From Lytechinus variegatus (Eukaryota; Echinodermata; Echinoidea; Temnopleuroida; Toxopneustidae): DNA of 64,000 nt. The DNA lies in contig NC_054748.1 in NCBI RefSeq assembly GCF_018143015.1, positions 13,568,967-13,632,966 on the forward strand. The letters run 5' to 3'. The position numbers and the translations under genes were made by a program. Positions within the stretch are counted from its first letter, which is position 1. Every line of letters begins with the position of its first letter. Of this stretch, positions 36,814 through 63,838 are shown piece after piece. The notes under the pieces are model-generated. The model made no database searches, was not told where the DNA came from, and saw only the letters and a list, made by a program, of their open reading frames with translations.

Positions 36814-36965
36814 TATGGACAGATATTTTTAATATATGTATCATACATTGCAGATAATGCAGACAGCATAGACCTGTGCGGCAGTTCCATATTTTGCCAA
36901 ATGTACAAATACTTTTGTTCTACATATGATTTACAGGGAAACCTGTCTCTAAAGACAGACATTCA

Positions 36966-37362
36966 GGCCTGAATTCACATAGGTGGTTTTGAAAAACATT
37001 GGTTGAACCCATGGGTTTATTGAGATTTCCTGTAAAAGGTATGCTTATTTACCACATATATTTGAAAAGTATCCAATGCTGATGCATGCTTTGATGCTCG
37101 TTGCCATGGTTTAGTACGCCATTTCATTCATGAGTCCACTGTTTTGAATGAACAAGTCCACTCTTTAAAATACAGTGGACTCCTGAATAAAATAGAGTGC
37201 TAAACCATGACAACAGGCGTCAATATGGCACACTGACAAGCGCGCATCAGCATTGGGCAATTATTGATATGCATGGTAAATAAGCGTAATTCATACAGGA
37301 AATCTGCATAAAACGTGGGGTTAAACGATGGTTTTCAAAACCACCTTTGTTAATTTGGGCTG
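36966..37362. mobile_element. Palindromic MITE (GAATTCACA ... GGTGGTTTTGAAAA)
   Basis: The left arm GGTGGTTTTGAAAAACATTGG pairs with GATGGTTTTCAAAACCACC on the right, with further paired inner words (TCCACTGTTTTGAATGA). A second copy at 45661-46284 carries another MITE inside. It lies just downstream of NAT10. Confidence 0.65.
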
Positions 37363-37626
37363 CAAAGTCTCACTCTTGCTCATTTCCCCACGCTCTTTCT
37401 CACAGATGTATTACAGCCTATCATACATGTATGCATTATACATAATGCCTAGTGAGCTCACATGAGGTCATGGATCCCTGCCTAAAATTTTACGCATTGC
37501 TGGTCTTTGAGATTGGCATCTCTGTGAAGACCCCCCAATGGAGACAAATAAAGCGGTCCTTGCAAGCAGGTGGTCTTTATGGGCAGGTTTCAATTCATAA
37601 GGATGGATTAAGTTTGCACTTGTGAT

Positions 37627-37900
37627 TAAGCGTGGAGCGTTGTGGCCCAGTGGATTAGTCTCCGGACTTTGAAATAGAGGGTCATGGGTTCGAATCCCAG
37701 CCGTGGCATAATTTCCTTCTGATCAGCCAGAAACTGATCCACAATGTGCTGCACTCAGTCCAGATGAGGTAAATGGGTACCGGTAGGAAGTAATTTCTCA
37801 AGAAGCTGTGCGCTGTGAACGCCTAGCTTAGCCGGGTAATATAGGAGCGCTTTGAGCACCTAACAAGGTGGATATATAAATACCCAATATCATTATTAAG
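37627..37900 (+). mobile_element. tRNA-derived SINE
   Basis: The head has a pol III A box (TGGCCCAGTGG) and B box (GGTTCGAATCCC) at 37640-37700, then a unique body (CACAATGTGCTGCACTCAGTCC, AATGGGTACC) and an AT-rich end. Four or more relatives lie in this window (10899, 29755, 42462, 44680, 44870). The tRNA-like part does not fold as a whole tRNA gene. Confidence 0.8.
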
Positions 37901-38088
37901 CCACTATCAAATGATAAACATTTACCCATTGGTCAAAGTTTACCTAACCTGAGGAATGTTTCACAAAGATTTCAGTGTGATTGAATGCACACAGGAAGCA
38001 CACTACCGCGTATCCGTCGATCAGATTATGGGTATTTGAATTTTAGCACAACTCTATGCCACACTTAGCTCTATGTGGAACACCTCCA

Positions 38089-38360
38089 GGGCCCTGTCTT
38101 TCAAAGAGTTACGATTGATCCAATCAATCGTAACTCTATGGAAATCCATCAGTGTCATAATTTTTTCTACAGGAAATTTGCGAAATGTCCTTTGTAAACA
38201 AAGGAGAACACATCAAATTGTCAAGAAATCAATGAATTTATGGATATACATTTATATCTAGAAAGGTTTATGAACAAACATGCATTTTTACATGCTGACT
38301 TTGCTGGCTTTCCATTGTTGCAATTGATCAGATCCATCGTAAGTCTTTGTCAGACGGGGC
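38089..38360. mobile_element. MITE with GGGCCCTGTCTTTCAAAGAG ends
   Basis: The ends GGCCCTGTCTTTCAAAGAGTTACGATTGATC and GATCCATCGTAAGTCTTTGTCAGACGGGGC-type are imperfect inverted repeats. The interior matches 7000-7218 in reverse. Convergent gap between NAT10 and RUVBL2. Confidence 0.65.
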
Positions 38361-41029
38361 TTAGGTCACCCAACTTTTGTAGTTTAGGCCATGTAGATCA
38401 GCAGCCATTTGCATGAACTTGTACCATTGATAATTGATTTGTAGGCTTGTTTGAATGTAATGATTAATAAATCAAGCAGGAAAATTGGCCCTATGATAAG
38501 GTACAGTGTACTAACCTTTCTAATATGGGGCCCCAGATCATACAGCTGTAGTCTGTACACTGTGACATTTATCTTTATAACAAAAGCAAAACTTCCATGC
38601 AATGCTGCATTGGCTTATTGAATAGTACTACAATAGGGTTCGAGAAAATGGTGTAAAGGTTCTGGCTTATTAAACCAACATCTCTTCCTAAGTTTATTCC
38701 CACTGTCGTGCGATCTGTTAGGAATGTCACGATTTACGTTTTGAATAGCTGATCGCGAAAATATTTGAACTGTCCAAAATATGCTTACAATCAATGATTG
38801 CCACGACTGATCTGATACGATCACAAGTACTTCATTGTTACAGTGGGAACTAGGTATTAATAAGCTTCTAAAGCTTTCATTTTCAAAATAAAAGAAGATA
38901 ACCTTTACCAGTAAACACTTGCATGAAGGATGCAAATCTAGGTATGGTTTTTCCCAATGAGAAGAAAAAAATCATTAATGAATTGACTGTCATATCTCAC
39001 ATTTCTTGATTATTTGTAATAAAATATGTATGGTTTAATGAGTAATTTATGTTTATATGATCATTGGAAATAAATGTGGCCAAAATGGCATTTAAAACAT
39101 GAAAACATCTTTCCTGTGAGGATTTTTCTTGTTTGTTTTGAAAATGGTGAATCAGCTTGCTTTGCAAGTTGGTAATCCCAAATAGAAGATGAGTTGAGAA
39201 AAAAAACCAGCATGATGCTGAATGAAAATTATGCTCACAACAATAATGAAAATAATAGACCACATATATATCACACTGACGCAGTTCATTAACAAATTGA
39301 TATGCACATTTTATTACCATGGAATGCAAAGAAAACTGCAAAAGACAATAATGTACAATTATATTCACAGTGCTAGCATAGAAGTACATGGATTTCATGT
39401 AGTACATTGATATTTTGAAGACAAAAACTTGGATTTTCTACAGGAAGAGTAAAAAAAAAATACTTTTTTTAAATTGCTATGAATTCATTTATGAATGAAC
39501 ACACTCCTCTTGTGATCCATTGATATTCATTAGCTGGATAGAGCTCGTATGCTGCTGCATGCACGACCTGGGGGAAAGGAAAAGTACTACAAGTACACAA
39601 TCGACAGTATATTGGGCCATACCAACGCGTAAAAAACAATCCTGTGCACAAAGCAACAGACAAAAAGTGTGGCATTTTGTGCACACTTGACATTTTGGGG
39701 CCTAAAAAGAGCGAGTTCTAGCTCTATCCAGCTTATGGATATCGATGATTTGATGTCATATTTGCGACGTATTGCCTTCATTCCCGAGAAGAGGCAATGA
39801 CATGATTTCAAAAAAGCACTTTAAATTCAAACTATATTTTCTATTCCTGTACATGTGAACATGCACAAAGCATCAAGGCTAGAAAGTTATCATTCTTGTA
39901 AAGAAACACATTTGCAGACAATCAAGTACATGAATGCAAGAAAGACCCAAGTTACTGATAATTCATTTCAAGTAAATCAAGAAAAGCAAAAATGTTTTCT
40001 GTGCATGTCCAACGGTGATTGTGGTCAGTTTCCATTCATTTTGGGCACTTATGGGTGGAATTCCAGGATACAAATTACACATCGTAAGGGCTCAAGAATG
40101 AGTAATTTGGCCAAGAGTTGGACTTGGATCATTCTTGCATCCATACACTCAATTGCTTTGGATAAAACCTCTCTGATAAGAACTTGGTAGATTATTATGC
40201 AAAAAGGGGACTGCATTTTCATAGCAAAACAAAAAAAGGAATATGCAAAAAAAGGGTGAACGGTTGGCACTTCTGCCCTCGTCATTCTGAATTTCTTGCC
40301 ATGAAAATGCATCTTGTTTGGATTGTTGTGGGAATTTGTCGGCAAATGTCTGAACCAGTCTTCAAAACGGGGGAGGGGATCTCTAAAAGTAAAGCCAACT
40401 ATGTGAGCATTGGTCTTGCACTAACTTCCTCAGGACAACCCATAAGGTATTGTCTCCATTTTGTGCTTCATGAAAGGTGTAATGTTCTCAAATTATCATG
40501 ACTTGGGCTGTTCCTAAAGAGAAGTAGGGACTGAGGAAAATGGAGGTCCGACATACTAAAATATTATTTTATGGAATTGCTCTCCTACTAAACAAAGAGT
40601 CTAAATGAAAGCTACAAAAAACATCACACACTTGAATGGTCCTTGCATGAACAGATTCAAGCGCTGATTCCACCACAGGAAAACATCACTTTCCAGGGGT
40701 CCGTAACACAAAGATTAGCGATCGATCGCTTAATCGATAGACCAATCAAGAACAATGGTTCATGCGCATTTGGTTCAAAGTGCCGGCTACGAACCAATGA
40801 GAAGTGTTCTTTCATATTTGCTATTCATCACTAAGCTTTGTGTTACGGGTCCCAGATGTCACAAAATGTTTCCTGCCCAAGAAATTTGTGGATTTTACGA
40901 CTTCATCGCTTCTGGGTATTAATGTGGATGAGGGATTGATTGATTTTTTTTCTTGAGATGATTCTCTGAGGCATGAAGAGAATAAATAGATGATTGTTGA
41001 CAAAAAGGAGGGGACTGTAACAGATATTC
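38361..41029. other. Convergent gap / RUVBL2 3' UTR side
   Basis: No coding similarity on either strand. The part nearest 41029 must contain the RUVBL2 3' UTR on the minus strand, but no clear minus-strand AATAAA lies close to the stop; one candidate (TTTATT on +) is near 39309. Imperfect palindromes at 39522-39745 (TTAGCTGGATAGAGCTCG and CTAGCTCTATCCAGC) and 40697-40855 are MITEs. Confidence 0.4.
40697..40855. mobile_element. Palindromic MITE (GTAACACAAAGATTAGCGAT)
   Basis: The left end GGGTCCGTAACACAAAGATTAG pairs with CTAAGCTTTGTGTTACGGGTCCC. Two relatives sit end to end at 53213-53343 and 53343-53503 in RUVBL2 intron 2. Confidence 0.7.
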
Positions 41030-55943
<14,914 letters not shown>

Positions 55944-55952
<9 letters not shown>

Positions 55953-55980
55953 TTTGATCTGTGATGACAACGCTAGATGG
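55944..55980 (-). promoter_or_regulatory. TISU/YY1-like start context of RUVBL2
   Basis: The start codon lies in CAAAATGGCAGCG, close to the TISU consensus (SAASATGGCGGC), which combines a YY1 site with translation initiation at a very short 5' UTR. The nearby GCGCCATCT could be a further YY1/E-box-like word. If TISU applies, transcription would start within about 5-30 nt upstream. Confidence 0.35.
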
Positions 55981-58163
55981 CGCTTTACCTCCGAGAACAA
56001 CGTGCGAGAGGGGAATTCCCTGCCGCTCGACAGACTATTTATTTGTGCTTTTGGCTTGCTCGAATTTCATCTAGGTGATAGTAAATTTTGAAAGCATGAG
56101 CTGAGCCTGATCTGTGAATTTAGGAACTCCGCTAGGTAGCTGCCCGAGTGTTAAGATCGATTGGGAATGTGAACTGAGCTAGGTAGGGCCGCTGGGAAGA
56201 GTCGCACAGGCCATGTGGATTATCATCATAATGCAATAATTACTGGCGTGCGCGATTCAGTTTGGGCGCTTGTGAAGCGGGTTATAACACATTTTCTTGA
56301 TACTCGTATCCTTATTGCACATGAGTTTCATCGCGTGTTCCAACACATGGGTTGTACGAGTATCTTCAACTTGAGCGAGCTAGCTAAGCGTGAGTGGTCG
56401 TGAGTTTCAGTTAGCATATCTATAATATAAGTGCATGAAAGACATGGCAATTGGCATGGGCAGGCAAGCATGGCCAAGGCAAGAGAGAGAGAGAATGAAA
56501 AGAAGGGAGAAGACAAGAACAGTAAAAAAGTGTTTAAGTTAATTAGAGAGGCAAAGTCTGAAGAGTAACGATGGTCAATGTCGGGGGAAAATGGGATTGG
56601 GGCTGCTATTAATGGGAATACACTTTTGCACTGGCCAATTACAGAACTACCAAGTCTCACGCATATAATGCGTGAGACTCGAGCATTTTGGACTATTGTT
56701 CATCCCCTAAAATCTCTGTCTCACGCAACTATCACAGGGTCGGGGACACAGGCAGCCTATCCCCTAACCCAGGGCGGGCGGGAGCCCAGGATCTTACGTG
56801 TAAAGGCATACTCACCTAACAAGCGTGAAGTATGGTCAAAATGATTCTCCTAATAAATTAACAGAAATCAAGCACTTACCACGATTATATGGATGATGGT
56901 CGATGGTCTAACGAGTGGCAGTTTTTCTGACATCTGGGCACAGACTGGAACCTCAAAAAAAGAAAAGTCTTCTCCTATCCCCCCGTCTCGATCAGCCATT
57001 TTGTTACAATTCATAACAAAAATGGCCGTTCGAGACTGGGGTAGGAGAGAACTATTCGTTTTTTGAGGTTCCAGTCTGTGCCCAGATGTCAGAAAAACTG
57101 CCACTCGTTAGACCATCATCCATATAATCGTGGTAAGTGCTTGATTTCTGTTTTAACTATTTATTCTGATAATTATTTTGACCATACTTCACGCTTGTCA
57201 GGTGAGTATGCCAAATTGCACGTAAGATCCTGGGCTCCCGGTAGCGACGGGCGGGAGTTCCCTGGGTTACCTATCCCCATATACATTGTACACAATGTCT
57301 GTGATCTCACTCAGATTCACAGAAAATCTCACGTATAGCTGGTCTTTGAACTTGGCATCTCTGCAATTACGACCGTGCATACCTCGCTAACCAGTAACGT
57401 TAATTGTTCACAAATGTGTGTGGCAAGCAATTCAGTCTCGGTGACAAGACAAATCATGTCTTGATAAATTGAGACTGTCCTCGTAAACTTAAGGGGACGT
57501 TTTTTTTTCACTTCCCCCTGCGGGACAAAGACGGCCCGTTTGTATGCCGCCACATATGCGCATGATTTTGGTTGCCAACTTCAGTCCTAATCAAAATTAC
57601 AGTGAAGCCAAGTGAAGCAATATCTGACTGAGAATTTGAACGACGTCGAGATGCATGGAATCCGAAATACAGCCGATCGCGATATTCGGAAAGGTAGTGG
57701 GCATACTGAATGTGATTGAGGGACTTGCTATGACATAATTGTGAGCAAGTTCTGAGGTGAGGTAAGCTGGTAATTGGCTGGTGCGAAACTGCATTAGTGC
57801 TTAATGGGGGTTACCAAAACTTAGAAAGGATAGTCTCTGCCCATATGGCATGTAGGTGGCATTTACCTTGGCTTGGGATGATATGAAGGGCAGAGACGGG
57901 TACATGAGCTTGCCAGGATTATGAACAAGGCAGAGGGATTCTTGTCAATGCCCCCTACCCTGTCAGAAAATAAAGAAAAGGAAACCAAATGCAAGGAAAC
58001 AAAAGCAGAGGGTAAGGAAATTAAGCTGTGCTGAAATGAAGCCCTGCTTTTGCTCCCTGCGTAGGATATAATTCAAAACGATTTCAGTGGGAGGTAAAAA
58101 AAATTAACAAAAATTATATTGTTGCCTTGATGCAGTCCAACTTTCATTCGTATCACTTCATAG
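55953..58163. other. Divergent RUVBL2-CMTR2 intergenic region
   Basis: About 2.2 kb between the RUVBL2 start and the first recognised CMTR2 coding exon. It probably holds both promoters and a CMTR2 5' UTR exon. The dominant structure is a long inverted repeat at 56750-57280. No other coding similarity is seen. Confidence 0.5.
56750..57280. repeat. 530-bp inverted repeat in the divergent promoter region
   Basis: Two arms of about 260 bp meet near 57010 with a 7-base centre (TTTTGTTA CAATTCA TAACAAAA). The inner arms are nearly identical (GAGGTTCCAGTCTGTGCCCA, ATCTGACATC complement, TAATCGTGGTAAGTGC) and diverge outward. Each arm has a strong donor CGTGGTAAGTGC pointing away from the centre (after 57132 on +, after 56880 on -). 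On the minus arm the block 56999-56880 is an open frame of 40 codons (MADRDGGIGEDFSFFEVPV...). The right-arm exon could be a CMTR2 5' UTR exon with an inverted duplicate beside it. Confidence 0.75.
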
Positions 58164-58173
58164 GTTTGAGAAG

Positions 58174-61100
58174 ATGTCCAGCCATGATCACCACCCAACT
58201 CACTCCGGAGATAGAGGGCCTCGTCCCCATCAAGGGGGGCGTGGCAAGAACCAACGTCAAAAGAAGAGAGGTCACGAAAAAGGTCAAGGGAGAGCAAACG
58301 AGGGGCAGAGCGAGATTGACGCATTATTCAACAAAACTTTTACATTTCAGAAGACGGATGATGCCTCATGGACATTACCATCTGAGGATCAATTATTCTG
58401 CAGTGCTCCAGAATCAAATTCACAGACACAGGTAAATTTTGATCTCTCTTAGAAATGACATTAAAGTCCAATTGGCATCAGCTTTCATGGGTCGTGGATT
58501 ACTAATTCACTGACCCCCTGACTTTGTGGAAAGCATTGGGAATGCCTGTAACAGAGATATCTTTTGGGAAAAGCTACTTTATGAAGGTAATTGATCAGTT
58601 ATGGAATTAATTACATTTTTTTTTAGTAATTGTATTTGAAATTTATAGGGAAAGTATTTTTTTATTGGAATTGTACTCGACCTCAATTACTTTTAATTAC
58701 ATTCAATTACTAAACAATAAACTTGATTTATGATTTAATCCAATGACCCTTTTCATGTCAAGTTGTCAACTGTTTCAGCATTAAAGATAAATTCCAGTTT
58801 TGGTAACGATCTCAAAATGACTTTTTACAGAATCTAATATAATGACCACCCAAGTGTCTGTTTTTATGAATGAAAAAATATGTGCCAAAGGATTCTGGAA
58901 GAAATTGTGTAATTGCTGAGAAATAAGCAAAATAAGTGCGGATTCGGTCACTTCCGTCGGGTCTTTATTCCAGCAATAATAATACACTGTCCCACGTGTG
59001 CCTATCTGTGTTGGTGATCTTCAGTGTGATCATTTTTCAGCGTAGGTTTCAAGATTTCACAAAGTTCAGTTTATGTAACTGTACCAGATCTAAATCCTCG
59101 ATATACTGACGATTAAGCCTGGTTTTACAGACTTTCTCATGAAATCAGTGTTTACTGCAACTACTGGAATTTCTCTTTAAAGAGTGTAAAAGGCATAGTC
59201 TGTGCTCTTTAACATAAACAAACCTTCATCTTGACAGTTTCTCTGTAACTTAGAATTATGTTGAAATAGGTGGTAATAGTGACAGAATGCAAAGGGATTT
59301 CATTTATGACTTTTATTGAAAGTAATTGAAATTGTGTTGATAATAGTAATTGGAAAAAATGTAATTTAATTGAAAAGTAATTGTAATAGAACATTTTTTC
59401 AATTGTGTAATTGTAATTGAAGAAAGTAATTGAGCCCAGCCCTGTCAGCAAGAATTTTTTTTGCCAAACCTGCTTAATCTCAGGCAACTGTCAGGGAAAT
59501 TGAGGTAATGAGTTTACAATAAGGCAATTTTAAAATGGTATTACAGAATGTCTTCTGGGCCTTAATTCTCTTTCTATTATTGGTAATTTATATGTGATTG
59601 ATGTCGAATTCCCCATGAAAAAAGACAATAATCCCCTTTATAAACATGAACAGTCCATCATTTAATTCTTTTAAAAGAAAGCTAAAAACCTTTGTAATCG
59701 AAACATGTACCTAATCGGTCTTTACAACTTATTTGGTGAAGGCTGGTGTGAAGGTTGTTTGAGTTCATACCTCGCAAGAATTCAATAAATGTGTGTTCGA
59801 CCTTGGTTATGTGAACCTTATGCGACCTTAATATGAAATAATCCCAGTAATTTGTTTTCTAAATGACAGGATGGCTGGAATAGGTGCTTGAGTGACCTAG
59901 GGTCAAGGTTGAGGTCAATCCAGGGTCATCTTAGTGACAAGGACATTCTAGAATGGCACGATCATACTTCATCTACGCATCGCGGTGGTATGGTCATGGC
60001 TGAACTCAAGACGAGGTTTCATATTGAACTTGGTACACAGGCTTGGTGCAAGTTTCATGAGATACTCGCTACTAGGTAGGAAAACTGTTAAAGCCTTAGA
60101 TGTTATATCTTTAGTTTTGGTAAATCTCCAAAAGTGCTTGTGACCATTCCAATTCATGACTGGATGATATGAATGTGTGTGCCCTAATACTGTTATGATG
60201 TGAGGAATGTATAATAAAAATGTACTTCATTAGATGAATCTAGAAATTTTACAGTGCCCAATCAAAGTAAAAATCTGAATATTTTCGTCTTTTTTGTTCA
60301 AACCTCTTCTCCAGTCCTTTCAAGCCTGAAATGGCCAGAATATTTTATGATATGTTAACTTTTATTCTATTGCTTTTTTCTATGAAATATCTAAATCAAA
60401 TGACGAAATTGGTAAATCTCTGCTGGGCCATTGTGATGTGTTAATCAAGACAGACAAAATACATTTTTGTATCTTGTCTCCAAAATGCCTCATTCGGGTA
60501 CCTAAATAATAAGAAACATCTTTTGCTTTATATGCTGTAGGCACCTAATTCCCGACTCAAACCTGAAATCTGGTACTCTTCATACCCTTCATATTTGTGA
60601 GGCCCCAGGAGCTTTCATCTCAAGCCTCAACCACTACATCAAAACTCACAAAGACAAAGGTATTACACAGTGGAAGTGGCTGGGAACAAGCCTAAACCCA
60701 CACTATGAGATGAACACACCTGACAGTACCATAGTGGATGATAGACTCATCCTCCAGACTCCTGGTTGCTGGTATTTTGGGGAGGATGATACTGGTGATG
60801 TGATGAGTGCCGTTAACTTAGCTGGGCTGGAAAGACTGGTGCAGGACAAGATGAATGGAACTGTCCATCTCGTAAGTAACAAGACTTATTGTGAGCCACC
60901 ACCTATAACACTAAGTCACCAGGGAAGGTTACCTGTAAATAGCCAGATAGTAATTTCTCTTCAAAAGTAATGAAAATTAGCTTATCTGAAACAGAAATTC
61001 TTATTTAATCCTAAACCTGGGTGCTGTTTCATAAAGCTGTTTGTAAGTTAAAAGCGACTTTAAGAACGACTAGTGACCCTTTCCTGCACGCTAAACCATG

Positions 61101-61757
61101 GCCGATAATACTATTTACCACAAAAAAAGGATCACCAGTCATTCTTAAAGTCGCTGTTAACTTACAAACAGCGTTATGAAACACCCACCAGAATTTTTTT
61201 TTTAGCTTTATATATTCAGAAAACATGCATGTTGGGATTTCTTTTAGAACTGGATTCAAAAACTTTTCGTAAAGTGTCCATTGGTCTCTACACTTACTGG
61301 TAAGTCTTTTGTGGAACACCCCCCCCCCCCCCCCCCCGTTTTCATCTCTCTTTGGCAGGTGACAGCGGATGGCAGTGTGAACTGCCATGATGATCCAGAG
61401 TCATCAAGAACGAGGAGTAATCCCTATCCAAGTCCTTACTGATCTAAAATTATCAGCTCCACATGGTCAATTTATAGATTTGTACAAATGCCTACTCTTG
61501 CTTGGAATTGTCCATTGAGTTAATCAATTAGACATACAGAATACATGTTTGTATCTTGCCTCCAAAATGCCTGTTTCGTTTAATTAATTAATCAGTTCCA
61601 AACTTGTTCTAATCTCTCCTTTCATGGCAGCCTATAAACTTTCTGTTCCCATCGTGAAATCCTTGATCTGCCTGTACTTGTAAAGGGCAGCAGTTCTAAA
61701 AAATCAGTTGTAATAAACGTAGAGATTTATTCTTTTTTGTATTGTCTTACAAAATAT

Positions 61758-61798
<41 letters not shown>

Positions 61799-63838
61799 CA
61801 TACATTTTTTTATCATGGGATAGCCTATTCACATATTTATTAAACAAATTATATATATATCAATTTTATTATTTGCTCAGAATTTAAAAAGTCTTTGTAT
61901 TTGGATTTTTTTTTCATCATACAATACCGCATTATTATACAGTAAATACAAGTGAAAATAACTGTTTTCTCTGTTTGTATTATGGGTTATGATAATCTTT
62001 GTTAAAAAATGTCTATCATAATGTATAATATCTCATTTGTTATATTGCTGTATACATGTACTTCACTTTATTTTGTATATTGTATTACCTAAAGTTTGTA
62101 ATATTGCATAATAAATGTGATATTATCTGAATAAAGGCTAGAAAGCATTAAAAAAAAATCTAATATCTCCTTGATAGGTGACAGCGGATGGAAGCGTGAA
62201 CTGCCAAGATGACCCGGAGCATCAAGAACAACGAGTATTCCCTCTCATCTACTGCCAAGTCCTTACAGCGCTACACATCTTAGCTCCACAAGGGACCTTA
62301 CTCATCAAGATGTTCACCATGTATAACGCCAATACAGCTTGTCTTATGTACCTGCTCAACTGTGCTTTCAAGCAGGTACCATATTTTTTATTTTGTTTTG
62401 TTTTGATCTGATTGTATTGATTTTTCCAATCTCACCATATTCATAAAGTCAATATATATTTCAGTTGAAGTATAATCAAGCTATTAACATAACACACTTG
62501 TCAGATAGTGATTATGTAGTTATGAAGTAAAATACAAAGATTTTTTAAAAATTGATTATTATCAAACTATTTGAAAGAAAATAACAACAGTTGTCCAACG
62601 ATAATTGTGTCGGTTTGCATTAAAAGTACAAGATACATGTGCAGTTATTACATTATATTACTTCAGTAATGATATATTTCCATTAAGACTTCAAAATTCT
62701 TCACCGTTTGATTTCTTAAGCACTTTGATATCATGTTCTCCAAAGATTCATTTCTTGGTCCCTTTCTTTATCAGGTGACAGTTTTAAAGCCAGTATGTAG
62801 TAAAGCGGGAAACTCTGAGGTGTACATCCTGTGTAGATCATATATAGGCAGAGAAAACTTACAGCCGCAACTACCAATTCTGCTACAACACTTCGGTAAG
62901 GATACATATAGAGATTGTATCGAAAATAGGGTAATCCCAAGTAATACCAGTAGCTGCTGAGGTTCAGAAAATTATTGAATCGCACCTTTCAATTATTGAA
63001 TATTGTAGGACACAATATGAAAGTGCAACGATTTAGCTTTTAAGAACACCATGTACCTTCACCTGAAAAAATGTGTGATTTCACTTTTGTTTGTTTTATT
63101 CCACATTTTCACACAACAGTGGCAAGAAATTTGCTTGTGCGACAATTGTTCCTCCAATAATTTCTCTGAAGATTTATTGTGAAGTTTATAATAATGAATG
63201 GGGTGAGGATTAGGATTAAAGTTTTACTTTTGTTTCAAGTTTAGTTTTTTAATGTGTGGATTCTTGGTAGTAGCAATTATTGCATGAGCAAATGTATTGG
63301 AACCTAAATAACAATCGGTGCATGCAAAATCTACAGTCAGGTTGCGATGAGGGATTATCTGACCATCTGGCCAAGAACAACGAGGGCCAAGCCTAAGCTG
63401 GAATCCTATATAAAGTGATCCAGACTACTCGTAACAGTGAACAAGGAGTCAAGGGGAATAGCGGACTCTGATCATCTGGGCTTATTCAGTAAGCCTTGAA
63501 TACCCTCCTAGCCAAAGGAGAGTTCCTTGGAAAAGAAGGGAAAACATTGCTCTCTGTCTCAATTACTTGCAGGCCCTAATGTTGGAGAGACTCCAATCTT
63601 CAGTCCTACCAATCTTCCCAGCTCCTTCGTAACTCAGCTCGAGAAATGCAGCGAGAAGTTCACCAACCATCAGATGGCAGCCATTGAAGAGAATCTGAAG
63701 CTGTATACCAACAAGGATCCATCGCCACGGCAACACATCGACGGGGTGAGGAAGCACTGTGTGGAGGTTTTCATCAAGAGATGTCGTTTACGGGTTGCTA
63801 GGAAACCGCAGAAACTCATGCCAAATTATGGAACAAAG
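58174..63838 (+). CDS. CMTR2: Cap-specific mRNA 2'-O-methyltransferase 2, 5' part (six exons, continues beyond window)
   Basis: Methylates the ribose 2'-O of the second transcribed nucleotide of capped RNA (cap 2) with S-adenosylmethionine. Coding exons: 58174-58431, 59870-60075, 60541-60871, 62178-62375, 62775-62895, 63573-63838; 1380 nt, 460 codons in frame, ending at a GTAAGA donor. The human protein is about 770 residues, so the C-terminal part lies outside. The FtsJ/RrmJ fold is clear: AWCKFHEIL (catalytic-type lysine 147), SAM loop LHICEAPGAFISSLNHY (174-180 core), VTADGSVNC (aspartate 269) and LLIKMFTMYNA (lysine 309), the K-D-K set. SKAGNSEVYILC in exon 5 matches the family. An Arg/Gly/Gln-rich tail (residues 13-50) precedes the conserved part. 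The first in-frame ATG follows an acceptor at 58163; a 5' UTR exon is probably at or near 57132. Confidence 0.93.
58781..59180. mobile_element. TTAA-flanked MITE, family A
   Basis: TTAA at 58781-58784 and 59177-59180; ends AGATAAATTCCAGT and ACTGGAATTTCTCT. Same orientation as 47692-48075. CMTR2 intron 1. Confidence 0.8.
61020..61186. mobile_element. Palindromic MITE, second copy of 7341-7510
   Basis: GTGCTGTTTCATAAAGCTGT, GTAAGTTAAAAGCGACTTTAAGAACGACT and the mirrored right arm ending ATGAAACACCC. CMTR2 intron 3. A 17-base C run follows at 61320-61337. Confidence 0.75.
61359..61468 (+). pseudogene. Decayed duplicate of CMTR2 exon 4 start with its acceptor
   Basis: After CTCTTTGGCAG it reads GTGACAGCGGATGGCAGTGTGAACTGCCA, nearly the same as the functional exon 4 at 62178 (GTGACAGCGGATGGAAGCGTGAACTGCCA). 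It then continues with changes (AAGTCCTTACTGATCTAAAA against AAGTCCTTACAGCGCTACAC) and a stop in frame. Intron words near 61505-61590 also resemble 60430-60500, so the duplicated block was larger. Confidence 0.85.
61756..61794. repeat. TA dinucleotide microsatellite
   Basis: About 19 TA units in CMTR2 intron 3, in an AT-rich stretch (61700-62160) without other features. Confidence 0.95.

Noticed and set aside
37627-37710. tRNA gene
   Set aside because: A and B boxes are present, but the flanking arms do not pair into a full cloverleaf and the same head recurs at the front of a SINE family.
58781-58987. Frame of 68 codons similar to one at 46005-46211
   Set aside because: Both come from TTAA MITE family A; the likeness is that of the repeats.
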